NCBI GenBank assembly: GCA_017938405.1
Contig: JAGBBP010000014.1
Span: 1 to 64,000, forward strand
DNA from: Lachnospiraceae bacterium
GTDB taxonomy: Bacteria > Bacillota > Clostridia > Lachnospirales > Lachnospiraceae
Direction of reading: 5' to 3'
Length of the DNA stretch: 64,000 bases
The position numbers were made by a program, and so were the translations under genes. The notes below the pieces were generated by a model. That model saw only the letters and a list, made by a program, of their open reading frames with translations, searched no databases and was not told the DNA's origin. The number at the start of each line of letters is the position of its first letter. Within the stretch, counting starts at the first letter, position 1. Below, one piece after another: positions 17,767 through 26,928 of this stretch.

Positions 17767-17842
17767 ACCGCACCTCCCTGCTGTTTCCGCTCCGCATTTC
17801 TAATACAATTCTTTCGTAAATTCTTCCACAAAGTACTATGCT

Positions 17843-19144
17843 TTATTTAAAAAAGATATTTCTTACATCGTTAAAAATCAAAAATACCATTAAAATCAAT
17901 AAAATCACAAGACCGATAAAGTGAACCATACCTTCCTTTTCCCGGTCTACCGGCTTACCGCGTACCACCTCAATAGCACAGAACAACAGCTTTCCGCCGT
18001 CAAGGGCCGGAATCGGAAGCAAGTTCATGACACCGATATTGGCGGACAAAAATACTGTAATATATAAAATACTTAAAACCGTGTCCTTAATTCCGTACTC
18101 AATGTTTGCTTCGTAAGTATCTCCGATAATATCCACAATTGCCACCGCACTGCCGATTTCATCGGACTTAATTTTTCCGGTAAACAATCGTGCCAAACCT
18201 CTTCCGGTTTCCACAATCCAGTATTTCACTTCCGCTACGGAATACTTTAAGGTTTCCCATGCATTGGCATCTTCTCTTGCCAGATTATAAGAAAATCCTA
18301 CCGTATAGCCCGTAAACACCTTCGGCGTAACGGAAACGGTGGTTTCTTTTCCGTCTCTCCGATAAGTAACTTCCATGGCTTCTCCGGTTAACGGTGTCCC
18401 GTCAAAATAATCCATTAAATCCTTACCGGTCTGAATGGTGGTATCATTTACTTTCGTAATCACGTCTTCCACTTTCAGTCCTGCAGCCGCCATGGGATAT
18501 CCTTCGGAAAGCGCCGACACTTCCGCCGGTTTACTTTCATCGGCATAATAGGAAAAACCGAGCAAATACCGATCATACAGTTCCGGCACAAGGGTAAGCT
18601 TTACTTTCTCACCATCCCTTTTTACCGTAATCCGTATCGGTTCTTCCGTTATTTCATGGGAATTAAAATATCCTTCCACTTCTTTTCCGAGGGAAATGCC
18701 GGAATGATTGATTTTCGTAATCACATCACCCGCTTGTAATCCTGCTTTTGCTGCCGGACCGTTCTCCGTTACCTCAACTACTTTTGCAGGGTCAAATCCC
18801 ACGGAAGCAATAATGATTACAGAAAAAAGAAACGCCAGAATAAAATTAAAGCCCGGTCCCGCAAATAACACGGAAATCCGTTGCCAAACGCCTTTTGCGT
18901 AAAAAGAACGTTCATCCGTTGTATTCTGGTCTTCGTTTTCGCCAAGCATCATACAGACTCCGCCGATTGGGAACAACCGTACCGAAAACTGCGTGCCGAA
19001 GGCATGGAATCCGCACAGACGCGGTCCCATTCCGATGGAAAAATCCTGTACCGCAATGCCGTTTAACCGGGCAAAAACAAAATGCCCCAGCTCATGTATC
19101 AATACAATTAACCCGAAGACTAAAATAGCAATAATAATTTTCAT
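17843..19144 (-). CDS. rseP: Site-2 intramembrane zinc metalloprotease RseP, two PDZ domains
   Basis: 433 residues. The catalytic HELGH is in the first membrane helix (residues about 18-22), and a second metal-ligand motif NLLPIPALDGGKLL lies in a later helix at about 373-386. Between them are two tandem PDZ domains at about 110-190 and 200-275, as in RseP/RasP. It cleaves membrane-embedded anti-sigma factors and leftover signal peptides. Its position between dxr and ispG is common in Firmicutes. A 20-bp gap to dxr indicates one transcript. Confidence 0.95.
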   Translation of the reverse strand: MKIIIAILVFGLIVLIHELGHFVFARLNGIAVQDFSIGMGPRLCGFHAFGTQFSVRLFPIGGVCMMLGENEDQNTTDERSFYAKGVWQRISVLFAGPGFNFILAFLFSVIIIASVGFDPAKVVEVTENGPAAKAGLQAGDVITKINHSGISLGKEVEGYFNSHEITEEPIRITVKRDGEKVKLTLVPELYDRYLLGFSYYADESKPAEVSALSEGYPMAAAGLKVEDVITKVNDTTIQTGKDLMDYFDGTPLTGEAMEVTYRRDGKETTVSVTPKVFTGYTVGFSYNLAREDANAWETLKYSVAEVKYWIVETGRGLARLFTGKIKSDEIGSAVAIVDIIGDTYEANIEYGIKDTVLSILYITVFLSANIGVMNLLPIPALDGGKLLFCAIEVVRGKPVDREKEGMVHFIGLVILLILMVFLIFNDVRNIFFK

Positions 19145-19164
19145 GTTTCCTCTTTTCTGTGCAG

Positions 19165-20322
19165 TTACCGCACGATCTCCCTTATATAGTCATACGTTTC
19201 CGCCTCGGTAGAAAGAACCTCCTCCAAAGTCGGATTTGAAATTTTTTTATGAACGTTCATGGCCTGTTCAATGAGCTCCGTAATCCGTAAATACCCGATT
19301 TTACGATTCAGAAACAGTGCAACCGCCATTTCGTTTGCCGCATTATATACCGTCGGGACGCTTCCTCCCTCCGAAAATGCGTCGTAAGCCAAAGCCAAAG
19401 CCCGGAACGTATCCGTATCCGGCTTATAAAATTCAATCTTTTGTAATTCAAAGAAATCCAGACGTTTTCCGCCTAAAGATACACGGTCCGGATAGGTCAT
19501 GGCATATTGAATCGGGAGTTTCATATCCGGTGTCCCCAACTGCGCCAAAACCGCACCGTCCGTAAACTGAATCATGGAATGAATAATGCTTTTCGGCTGT
19601 ACTACCACTTCAATCTGCTCCGGACGAAGGTTAAAAAGCCAGCCGGCCTCCATTGCCTCCAATCCTTTATTCACCAAAGTGGAAGAATCAATGGTAATCT
19701 TGCGTCCCATGGCCCAATTCGGATGTTTTAACGCTTGTTCTACAGTTATAGAACCAAGCTCATCCCGTTTCATTCCACGGAACGGTCCGCCGGAAGCGGT
19801 CAATAACAGCTTTTCCACCGTCTGTTCTCCCGCACCCTGCAAACACTGAAAAACAGCGGAATGTTCACTGTCTACCGGAAGCAATTTTATTTTATATTGT
19901 TCCACCAACGGCATAATAATATGCCCTGCGGTAACCAAAGTTTCCTTGTTCGCCAGCGCAATGTCTTTCCCTGCTTTGATTGCCGCAATGGTAGGTAAAA
20001 TGCCAATCATTCCGACAACCGCATTTACGGTCATGTCCGCAGAGCTTTCGGTCGCACAGGCAATTAACCCATCCATCCCATATACTACTTCCGTAGAATT
20101 TACATTTTTCAAGGAAAGTCTATTCTTTAGCTCTCTTGCATCCTCTTCTTTAGTAAGAGAAGCCACCTTTGGCGCGAACTCAATAATCTGCTGTTCCAAC
20201 AGATCAATGCTACTGCCGGCAGCAAGAGCTACCACTTCAAATTCGCCTTTTCTTTCCCGTACGATTTCCAACGTCTGGGTCCCGATAGACCCGGTAGACC
20301 CGAGAACTGCTATTCTTTTCAT
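19165..20322 (-). CDS. dxr: 1-deoxy-D-xylulose 5-phosphate reductoisomerase
   Basis: 385 residues. It converts DXP to MEP with NADPH, the first committed step of the MEP pathway. The NADPH-binding start is MKRIAVLGSTGSIGTQTLEI. Substrate and metal motifs are VDSEHSAVFQ, LTASGGPFRG and SSTLVNKGLEAMEA. I chose ATG 20322 because GGAG is suitably spaced upstream, whereas the start 12 nt earlier has no spacing from its GAAGGA. It lies between rseP and the GDPD-like lipoprotein gene, in the same orientation. Confidence 0.97.
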   Translation of the reverse strand: MKRIAVLGSTGSIGTQTLEIVRERKGEFEVVALAAGSSIDLLEQQIIEFAPKVASLTKEEDARELKNRLSLKNVNSTEVVYGMDGLIACATESSADMTVNAVVGMIGILPTIAAIKAGKDIALANKETLVTAGHIIMPLVEQYKIKLLPVDSEHSAVFQCLQGAGEQTVEKLLLTASGGPFRGMKRDELGSITVEQALKHPNWAMGRKITIDSSTLVNKGLEAMEAGWLFNLRPEQIEVVVQPKSIIHSMIQFTDGAVLAQLGTPDMKLPIQYAMTYPDRVSLGGKRLDFFELQKIEFYKPDTDTFRALALAYDAFSEGGSVPTVYNAANEMAVALFLNRKIGYLRITELIEQAMNVHKKISNPTLEEVLSTEAETYDYIREIVR

Positions 20323-20355
20323 AACATTCTCCATTCCTTCTTCATTTTGCAGACA

Positions 20356-21321
20356 TCAATCTAGCTTAGACCGAATCGTTCCGTCTGCCTCCATATACAA
20401 ATGATTCGTACAAATCACCGTCACACCCTTTTCTAAATAGTCTTCCGCTTTTTGTACATCGTCTATCGTATGCACCAAAATCTTAATTCCACTGTTCCGC
20501 AGTTTATCCAATATTTCATCCGTAACATAACTATCACTAACTGCAACGGATACAATATCGTGTGACTTGCAAAAATCAATATAAGTATCGATTTCTTTGC
20601 AATATGATTCTGTCAGGTAAAACTGTATCACAGGAAAATCATATACTTCTTTAAAAATCTCATACATCTCTATGGAATATACTTGTATCAGAATTCTCTG
20701 AAAGATTTCGCTGTCTTTCCCAAACTTGTCCACGACTGCCCGTGCCATTCGATACGCATCCTCCCCTTTCAACGAACGCATATCAAACTCGAAATACAGT
20801 TCCGGATAGGTTTCCAGATAATATAAAATATCATCCCCGTCCGCTGTGGAATACGTTTCAAAAAAGCGCATCTTGTCCCATACCGCACTCTCCGGCGGTG
20901 TTCCGACTGTAAGTTCCGCAATTCCCATTCGCTCCACATCGGCTTTTTTAAAGCCATGGGAACAAATTAATGCTCCATCCGCCGAAAGAAACAAATCCGT
21001 CTCTATAAACCGCATTCCTTTGGAATAGGAATCTTCACAGCCTTCCTTGCTGTTTAAATACGTATATCCATCAATTCCGCCTAATGCATGGGCAACCAGC
21101 TTGTGTTCAAACATAGCAGGGGTAGGCGCAGGAGTAGACATAGGCGTAGGGATTGGGGTTGGCGTCATAGTTATCTCCGGTAACCGTTCTTCCGACACCG
21201 TACTTTCTGCATCATTCCATACTTCAATCCCCTTTGTTTGATTTCCGGAACAAGATACTGTAACAAGTGCCAATACACCTATTATAAAAAAGAAAACAAT
21301 CGCTCTCGTTTGTTTCTTCAT
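20356..21321 (-). CDS. GDPD-like lipoprotein (glycerophosphodiester phosphodiesterase family)
   Basis: 321 residues. It has a signal peptide with a lipobox-like LVTVSC, then a Thr/Pro linker (TPTPIPTPMSTPAPTPA) at about 52-68. A GDPD-type TIM barrel follows. Catalytic signatures are visible: AHALGGIDG (first His), FIETDLFLSADGALICSHG (metal Glu/Asp and second His) and a Glu at YFEFDMRS. It is predicted to be exported and anchored, cleaving glycerophosphodiesters or a similar phosphodiester. The ATG at 21321 is preferred to a GTG at 21333 on RBS spacing. Its insertion between dxr and cdsA is unusual and suggests a link to phospholipid or teichoic acid turnover. Confidence 0.8.
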   Translation of the reverse strand: MKKQTRAIVFFFIIGVLALVTVSCSGNQTKGIEVWNDAESTVSEERLPEITMTPTPIPTPMSTPAPTPAMFEHKLVAHALGGIDGYTYLNSKEGCEDSYSKGMRFIETDLFLSADGALICSHGFKKADVERMGIAELTVGTPPESAVWDKMRFFETYSTADGDDILYYLETYPELYFEFDMRSLKGEDAYRMARAVVDKFGKDSEIFQRILIQVYSIEMYEIFKEVYDFPVIQFYLTESYCKEIDTYIDFCKSHDIVSVAVSDSYVTDEILDKLRNSGIKILVHTIDDVQKAEDYLEKGVTVICTNHLYMEADGTIRSKLD

Positions 21322-21366
21322 TCTGATCCTCACTTAAAGTATTCCTTTTCATCTATAACAAGGATT

Positions 21367-22170
21367 TTATAATGCAAAAATCTGCACCATCAGATACACC
21401 AGCGGTGCCGTAAAAATAATGCTGTCAAACCGGTCCAAAATACCGCCGTGCCCCGGAATCAGCTTGCCGTAATCCTTAATCTCATACTGACGTTTCATGG
21501 CAGAAGCCGCCAAATCCCCGATTTGGGAGACAATAGAGGCCAAAATGCCGATAATTACAAAGACAACCACCGATACAGAAGCCCCTTCTACAAAACGGTT
21601 GAGACAAGCCGCATAAACTCCTGCAATCAGCGCCGTTCCTGCAATGCCGCCGATACAACCTTCCACCGACTTTTTCGGGCTTAACACCGGAAATGCCTTG
21701 TGTTTTCCGAACAAACATCCGATGCAATAAGCGCAAGTATCGGACCCCCAGGTACCGATAAAAACCAGCCAAAGAAGCAACATTCCGTTTTCTTCCACCC
21801 GAACTCGGTATAAGAAAGAAAGCAATACCGCAACATACACAAAGCCGGTATAAGAGGCGAAAATCTCTTTTGCGGAAAACTTCGGATATCGAACCACATA
21901 AATCCCCATAAGAAGTAACAAAGCAACCACAGGCATCAAATCCGCCAGCCCTGTTTTCCCAAAAAGCAACAACACATCCAAGCCTGCACATGCAAGCAGA
22001 TTTGCATAAAACAATCCGCTCTTATGAAGCTTTACCATGCGGTGGTACTCAAACAAACCGATCAAGGAAATCAGCGTTACCAACGCCCAAAAGACCGGCC
22101 CTCCCAGGATACCGGTCGAAATAACAATTGCCAATAAAACAATACCGCTTAACAGTCTCGTAATAAACAT
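21367..22170 (-). CDS. cdsA: Phosphatidate cytidylyltransferase
   Basis: 267 residues with about eight hydrophobic helices. The family signature is near the C-terminus (KDYGKLIPGHGGILDRFDSI), preceded by SPKKSVEGCIGG. It forms CDP-diacylglycerol from phosphatidic acid and CTP for phospholipid synthesis. The true start is MFITRLLSG at 22170, with a GGAGG site; the longer frame upstream runs into uppS. The 31-bp gap to uppS matches the classic uppS-cdsA pair. Confidence 0.95.
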   Translation of the reverse strand: MFITRLLSGIVLLAIVISTGILGGPVFWALVTLISLIGLFEYHRMVKLHKSGLFYANLLACAGLDVLLLFGKTGLADLMPVVALLLLMGIYVVRYPKFSAKEIFASYTGFVYVAVLLSFLYRVRVEENGMLLLWLVFIGTWGSDTCAYCIGCLFGKHKAFPVLSPKKSVEGCIGGIAGTALIAGVYAACLNRFVEGASVSVVVFVIIGILASIVSQIGDLAASAMKRQYEIKDYGKLIPGHGGILDRFDSIIFTAPLVYLMVQIFAL

Positions 22171-22201
22171 AACGCCTCCGTCACATAACGAAAATCTGCG
22201 G

Positions 22202-22912
22202 TTACTTCTCCTCCAAACCGCCAAATCGTCTGTTTCTGCTTCCGTAATATAAAATTGCTTCTTCCAAAGCTTTTTTGTCAAAATCCGGCCAGAGCACATC
22301 CGTAAAATAAAGCTCTGCATACGCAGACTGCCACATCAGGAAATTGGACAAACGTTGTTCCCCGCTGGTACGGATAATCAAATCCGGATCCGGAATCTCT
22401 GCCGTATCCAGAGAACCGCTGATATCCTCCATGGTCATATCTTCCACGGACTTTCCTTCCGTCGCAAGCTTTGCCGCCGCACGTTTTACCGCACGCAACA
22501 CCTCGTCTCTTCCGCCGTAATTTAATGCTATCTGAAATTGGAGGCCGGTATATACGGACGATTCCTCCTCCAACTGTCTGATCGATGTTATCATATCCTC
22601 CGGCAATACGGAAATATCGCCGATAATACGTACGCGCATATTATTATCCGCGCACTGTTTTTTCGCATCCTTTAAATAACCGCGCAAAATCTTCATTAAT
22701 GCATCGATTTCTTCCTGCGGTCTGGACCAGTTTTCCGTAGAAAAGGCATACACGGTCAAATATTTTACCCCTAACTTCCATGCCTCTTCGCAAATCTTTC
22801 GAACCGTTTTACTCCCTTGGGAATGACCGACATTTCGCGGCATTCCGCGCTTTTTCGCCCATCTTCCGTTTCCGTCCATAATAATGGCAATATGCTGCGG
22901 AACCTTTTCCAT
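22202..22912 (-). CDS. uppS: Undecaprenyl diphosphate synthase (cis-prenyltransferase)
   Basis: 236 residues. Conserved blocks are AIIMDGNGRWAKKRG at about 10-24 (catalytic Asp), STENWSRP, and DPDLIIRTSGEQRLSNFLMW at about 187-206. It elongates FPP with IPP to the C55 carrier for wall polymer synthesis. ATG 22912 has AGGAGG 8 nt upstream. frr lies upstream, separated by a probable terminator at 22998-23051, so uppS onward may depend partly on readthrough or an internal promoter. Confidence 0.97.
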   Translation of the reverse strand: MEKVPQHIAIIMDGNGRWAKKRGMPRNVGHSQGSKTVRKICEEAWKLGVKYLTVYAFSTENWSRPQEEIDALMKILRGYLKDAKKQCADNNMRVRIIGDISVLPEDMITSIRQLEEESSVYTGLQFQIALNYGGRDEVLRAVKRAAAKLATEGKSVEDMTMEDISGSLDTAEIPDPDLIIRTSGEQRLSNFLMWQSAYAELYFTDVLWPDFDKKALEEAILYYGSRNRRFGGLEEK

Positions 22913-22997
22913 ACCCAATTCCTCCTACTATCTTCTATCTTACTCTATTGTATGTGCCATCTATGCACCATAAATACTCTGCTCCGGCTTATTTGAT

Positions 22998-23051
22998 AAA
23001 AAAGAGGGAGTCTGCGGTTCTCATCCCTAGGACCAAACCTGGACCCCCTCT
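22998..23051 (-). terminator. Probable terminator after frr
   Basis: Minus strand AGAGGGGG (23051-23044) pairs with CTCCCTCT (23010-23003), one G-U. An inner arm formed by GGTCC/GGTCC-type sequences and CTAGGGATGAG lies between, and a T-rich run follows. The longer loop makes partial readthrough plausible. Confidence 0.6.
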
Positions 23052-23067
23052 GTCCTTTTCATTTTTA

Positions 23068-23622
23068 TTAAACGGTAAGAATCTCCGCAGACTTGTTATC
23101 GGTCATCTTATCCACTTCCGCAACAAACTTATCGGTCATCTTCTGGATTTCATCCTCAATTCCCTTCTGTTCGTCTTCGGAAATCTCGTTTGCCTTTGCT
23201 GCCTTCTTGATGGCATCATTTGCATCACGACGTATGTTACGGATCGCAACCTTTGCGTTCTCCGCCTGCTTCTTAACGTCCTTTACAAGTTCCTTACGTC
23301 TGTCCTCGGTAAGCTCCGGGAATACAAGACGGATAATCTTGCCGTCATTGCTCGGGGTAAGACCGATATCGGAAGCGAGAATTGCCTTCTCGATTTCCTT
23401 AATCATCTTTGCTTCCCACGGCTGAATCTGGATGATTCTTGCTTCCGGAACAGAAACGTTTGCTACAGCCTGGATTGCGGACGGAGTGCCGTAATAATCC
23501 ACTCTAAGCTTATCCAGAACGTGCGGATTGGCACGACCTGCGCGGATGGTGGTAAACGCTTCGGCAAGCGCATCCACAGACTTCTGCATCTTTGTTTCAA
23601 ACGGTACTACTCTTTCATTCAT
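23068..23622 (-). CDS. frr: Ribosome recycling factor
   Basis: 184 residues, the standard RRF length. It splits post-termination ribosomes with EF-G. Typical blocks are TIRAGRANPHVLDKLRVDYYG at about 21-41 (cited here as TIRAGRANP to DYYG), PWEAKMIKEIEKAI at about 73-86 and LVKDVKKQAENAKVAIRNIR at about 118-137. RBS GAGGAGAG precedes ATG 23622. The 63-bp gap to pyrH is as in most bacteria. Confidence 0.98.
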   Translation of the reverse strand: MNERVVPFETKMQKSVDALAEAFTTIRAGRANPHVLDKLRVDYYGTPSAIQAVANVSVPEARIIQIQPWEAKMIKEIEKAILASDIGLTPSNDGKIIRLVFPELTEDRRKELVKDVKKQAENAKVAIRNIRRDANDAIKKAAKANEISEDEQKGIEDEIQKMTDKFVAEVDKMTDNKSAEILTV

Positions 23623-23685
23623 TGTTGTTCTCTCCTCTTGTTGCTTTATGATGTAACAGGTCTCACAGACCTCTCCATTCGATAC

Positions 23686-24387
23686 TTACGGGGTAACGGT
23701 GGTTCCGATCGGCTCACCCATGGCAGCCTTTACAATGCCGTTCTCCTCGTTTAACGAAAAGATAAATAACGGAACCTTATGTTCCATGCACATTACGGTT
23801 GCAGTCATATCAAGAATCTTAAGCTTCCGCTCAAGCACCTCTGCAAAAGAAATGGTATCAAAACGCTTTGCGTTCGGATTCTCCTTCGGATCGCTGTCAT
23901 AAACACCGTCCACAGCGCGAGCCATGAGGATAACATCCGTATCCAACTCAATGGCACGAAGAGATGTTGCCGTATCGGTAGAAAACATCGGATGTCCCGT
24001 ACCGCCCGCAAGGAATACAACCTTTCCTGCCTTCAAATCGTTAACTGCCTTATCCTTGGTGAAAAGCTCCGTAAAGCTTCCGCACTGGAACGGCGTATAA
24101 ACTGTCGTATCCATCCCGCAGAAACGGAAAATCTCGGAAACATAAATACAATTCATAACCGTAGCCAGACAACCGATGTGATCCGCCTTAATACGGTCGA
24201 TGGTTTCGGAGCTTCTTCCGCGCCAGAAATTGCCGCCGCCGATAACAACCGCCACTTCGATTCCGGCATCCACCATCTGTTTTACCTGCTTGCCTACCGC
24301 AACACAGGTATCTTCGTCAAAACCGGTCTTTTTATCACCGGCAAGCGCTTCTCCGCTTAATTTTAACAAAACTCTCTTATAAGCCAT
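23686..24387 (-). CDS. pyrH: UMP kinase
   Basis: 233 residues. Amino-acid-kinase fold signatures are RVLLKLSGEALAGDK at about 5-19, VVIGGGNFWRGR at about 47-58 and GTGHPMFSTDTATSLRAIEL at about 128-147. It phosphorylates UMP to UDP and is essential for pyrimidine supply. It sits 14 bp after the bactofilin gene instead of the usual rpsB-tsf, and frr follows. Confidence 0.98.
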   Translation of the reverse strand: MAYKRVLLKLSGEALAGDKKTGFDEDTCVAVGKQVKQMVDAGIEVAVVIGGGNFWRGRSSETIDRIKADHIGCLATVMNCIYVSEIFRFCGMDTTVYTPFQCGSFTELFTKDKAVNDLKAGKVVFLAGGTGHPMFSTDTATSLRAIELDTDVILMARAVDGVYDSDPKENPNAKRFDTISFAEVLERKLKILDMTATVMCMEHKVPLFIFSLNEENGIVKAAMGEPIGTTVTP

Positions 24388-24401
24388 AACACCCTCGCAG
24401 A

Positions 24402-25112
24402 TTATTCAAAAATATTGTCGATATCAACCGATGCATAAGTAAGGGAACAGAAGCCCTCCAATACAGCACCGCTTTCCATCTTTACGGACTGGGCCTTTAC
24501 GTTACCCTTAATGATTGCGGTAGAGTCAAGTACTACCGGACCCTTCACGTCGATTTCACCCTTTACCGCACCTGCAATTACGCCTGCGGTAGAAGTAATG
24601 TCACCCACAACAACCGTGCCACGACCGATCTTAACCGCACCTTCACTGGTAATATTACCTTCCAAACGGTCCGTATTTACATAAACTTCCGCAGCCATTG
24701 CATTACCGGTTACTTTACCGGAAATGGTAAGCTTGCCCTGGCATTCGATATCGCCGTTAATGGTACCCATTACATCCAAGGAGCAATCGGAAATGATACT
24801 ACCGTTAATGGTGGTGCCCTTGGTAATTACGGTAACACCGTCCGTATCAACTGCCGGACGCTTTGCCGGTACCGGGGTCTCCTCCACCGGTGCTTCCGCA
24901 GTCTCAACCACGGCGGTCTCTTCCTCTGCCGGCTCTTCCGCGGTCACCTCTTCCTCCGGAGCAACCAGAGAATCATCCTCCATCAAGCTGTCCAAAAGTT
25001 CCATATCCACATCATCCTGCTCCTCTTCGGAAACAACGGTGAATAAATCATCTTTTGCGTTTAACTCTTCGTTCTGTACTGCATCCTCTTTTACATCCTT
25101 AAAAATACTCAT
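24402..25112 (-). CDS. Bactofilin (polymer-forming cytoskeletal protein)
   Basis: 236 residues. The N-terminal 90 or so residues are very acidic and probably disordered. From about residue 95 a bactofilin beta-helix follows, with regular repeats such as VITKGTTINGSIISDCSLDV, GTINGDIECQGKLTISGKV and GRGTVVVGDITSTAGVIAG. Bactofilins polymerise without nucleotide and organise cell shape, wall synthesis or chromosome-associated structures. RBS AAGGAG precedes ATG 25112; a longer frame to 25298 lacks a site. Its placement directly upstream of pyrH is not the standard arrangement. Confidence 0.85.
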   Translation of the reverse strand: MSIFKDVKEDAVQNEELNAKDDLFTVVSEEEQDDVDMELLDSLMEDDSLVAPEEEVTAEEPAEEETAVVETAEAPVEETPVPAKRPAVDTDGVTVITKGTTINGSIISDCSLDVMGTINGDIECQGKLTISGKVTGNAMAAEVYVNTDRLEGNITSEGAVKIGRGTVVVGDITSTAGVIAGAVKGEIDVKGPVVLDSTAIIKGNVKAQSVKMESGAVLEGFCSLTYASVDIDNIFE

Positions 25113-25195
25113 GAAAACTCCTTTCTTTTGCACATCCTCTTTATAGTAACTTTCATTACATTCTCTTCGTCCGGTCCTTCTGCCGTTCGCTTTAT

Positions 25196-26815
25196 TTAGT
25201 TTCCGAGATATTTTTTCAAGGTTGCTCTCACAGCGCCTTCTCCCGCAATCATCTCGGTAAACATAGTCTCGATACGCTCCGCAAGCCCCGCTTCGCACAA
25301 ATCCACAGCGAATAAGGTCTTGTTTTTAAGAACCTCCTTTAACTGACCGCTGTAGCTTGCCGGATTGCCGAATTCTACGGTCTTTAAGGCCTCTTGTACT
25401 CCGGCTGCCGTCGGATCCGGACTGATTTCCATCGCAGCTCCCGTATCGTAAACACCCATCAAATAACGAAGCCAGCCCGCAATTGCTAACGGAATATAAA
25501 CCAAATCCGTAATCTTTAAGGTATCGCTGGCCAGATAAGACTTCATGGTCTCACCGAAACGAATCGGCACCTTAAGCCCCGTATCCGTGGCAATACGCTG
25601 CGGCATGTCCGGAATAAACGGATTCGGCAAACGCTCCTCAATAACTTCTTTAATGAACGCTCTCGGAGATAAAATCTTCGGGTCAACCACCACCGGCATG
25701 CCCTCGTCATAACCGATTTTCTCAACCAAAAGCTTAAGGTCCGCATCCTTCATTTCATCCGCAATCTTCGTATACCCAAGCACACAGCCGTACACAGCCA
25801 GTGCGGTATGCAACGGATTGAGACAAGTGGTCACCTTCATGCGCTCCGTATTATTTACCGTATCCCGGTCGGTCATATACACGCCTGCTTTTTCCAGAGC
25901 CGGTCTGCCGTTCGGGAACTTATCTTCCACAACCAGATACTGCGGAATCTCCGCATTGACAAACGGTGCAATATAAGTATTCCGGGAAGTAACTACCGGA
26001 GCCATATCCGCCACACCAAGCTCATTCAGCGCCTTTTCCACGCTCTCCGCCGGACGCGGGGTAATCTTGTCAATCATGGACCATGGGAAGGACACCTTCG
26101 ACTCATCGGAAAGATAAGCCACAAACTCTGCGGAAACAAAACCGCGCTTCTCCCATTCCTTTGCAATGGTCAGAACAGACGTCTGAAGCTTCTCTCCGTT
26201 GTGACTGCAATTATCCATACTTACCAGCGCAAGCTTATGTGCACCGGCCTTAAAACGCTTCCACATCAGCGCCGTCACAACACTCATGGCATGGGACGCA
26301 CTCTCCGGTCCCTTCTCCATATCGGAAACCACCACCGGCAGGAAATTGCCGTGCATATCTTCCAACGCATACCCCTTCTCCGTAATGGTAAAGCTCACCA
26401 TCTGAAGCTCCGGATTCTCAAAAATCTTTACTAACTGCGCAAGCTCCTCCGGACGGTCCTTACAAGCACAGTAAGCATCCGTAATACTTGCCACCACGGA
26501 ATTTACCATACCACCGTCCGGCTTAAGGCCTACTAAAAGCGCCAGACTATCAAACGGACGGTAAATCTTGTCCACAATGTCAAAATCAAAGGTCTCTGCC
26601 GCAATAATACCGCTCTTTGCCAGCCCCTGATTTAAAAGGGACTGCTGAAGCACAGCAATAAACCCACGGAAAATATTACCTGCACCGAAATGCACCCAAA
26701 CCGGATGCTCCGCCGTATGTGCGGCCACAGCAGCCACATCATACTCCGGCAGGGAAATCCCCGCTTTTTCATATCCTGCACGGTCAGAAAGACCGTCTCT
26801 TGTTAAATACAACAT
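25196..26815 (-). CDS. Mannitol dehydrogenase-family oxidoreductase (fructuronate reductase-like)
   Basis: 539 residues, long-chain polyol dehydrogenase family (MtlD/UxuB). An N-terminal NAD(P)-binding part includes VHFGAGNIFRGF at about 42-53. The C-terminal helical domain holds the catalytic lysine motif MKVTTCLNPLHTALA at about 331-345 (K then N and H). Candidate reactions are fructuronate/mannonate or tagaturonate/altronate interconversion, or mannitol oxidation. Length and divergence do not settle which. ATG 26815 follows TGGAGG. It has its own promoter at 26857-26885 and may read into the bactofilin gene. Confidence 0.82.
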   Translation of the reverse strand: MLYLTRDGLSDRAGYEKAGISLPEYDVAAVAAHTAEHPVWVHFGAGNIFRGFIAVLQQSLLNQGLAKSGIIAAETFDFDIVDKIYRPFDSLALLVGLKPDGGMVNSVVASITDAYCACKDRPEELAQLVKIFENPELQMVSFTITEKGYALEDMHGNFLPVVVSDMEKGPESASHAMSVVTALMWKRFKAGAHKLALVSMDNCSHNGEKLQTSVLTIAKEWEKRGFVSAEFVAYLSDESKVSFPWSMIDKITPRPAESVEKALNELGVADMAPVVTSRNTYIAPFVNAEIPQYLVVEDKFPNGRPALEKAGVYMTDRDTVNNTERMKVTTCLNPLHTALAVYGCVLGYTKIADEMKDADLKLLVEKIGYDEGMPVVVDPKILSPRAFIKEVIEERLPNPFIPDMPQRIATDTGLKVPIRFGETMKSYLASDTLKITDLVYIPLAIAGWLRYLMGVYDTGAAMEISPDPTAAGVQEALKTVEFGNPASYSGQLKEVLKNKTLFAVDLCEAGLAERIETMFTEMIAGEGAVRATLKKYLGN

Positions 26816-26856
26816 AAAATCGCCTCCAAGGAAAATAGAATAATCCCCCACAGTTT

Positions 26857-26885
26857 AGTATAACCCAGGCGAGGGGAAAATGCAA
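26857..26885 (-). promoter_or_regulatory. Promoter of the mannitol dehydrogenase-family gene
   Basis: Minus strand TTGCAT (26885-26880), 17-bp spacer, TATACT (26862-26857), about 40 bp upstream of the start codon. Confidence 0.55.
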
Positions 26886-26928
26886 TATGAAGGTGAAAAA
26901 ACTAGGAAGATTTTCTCTTGACTTCCCT

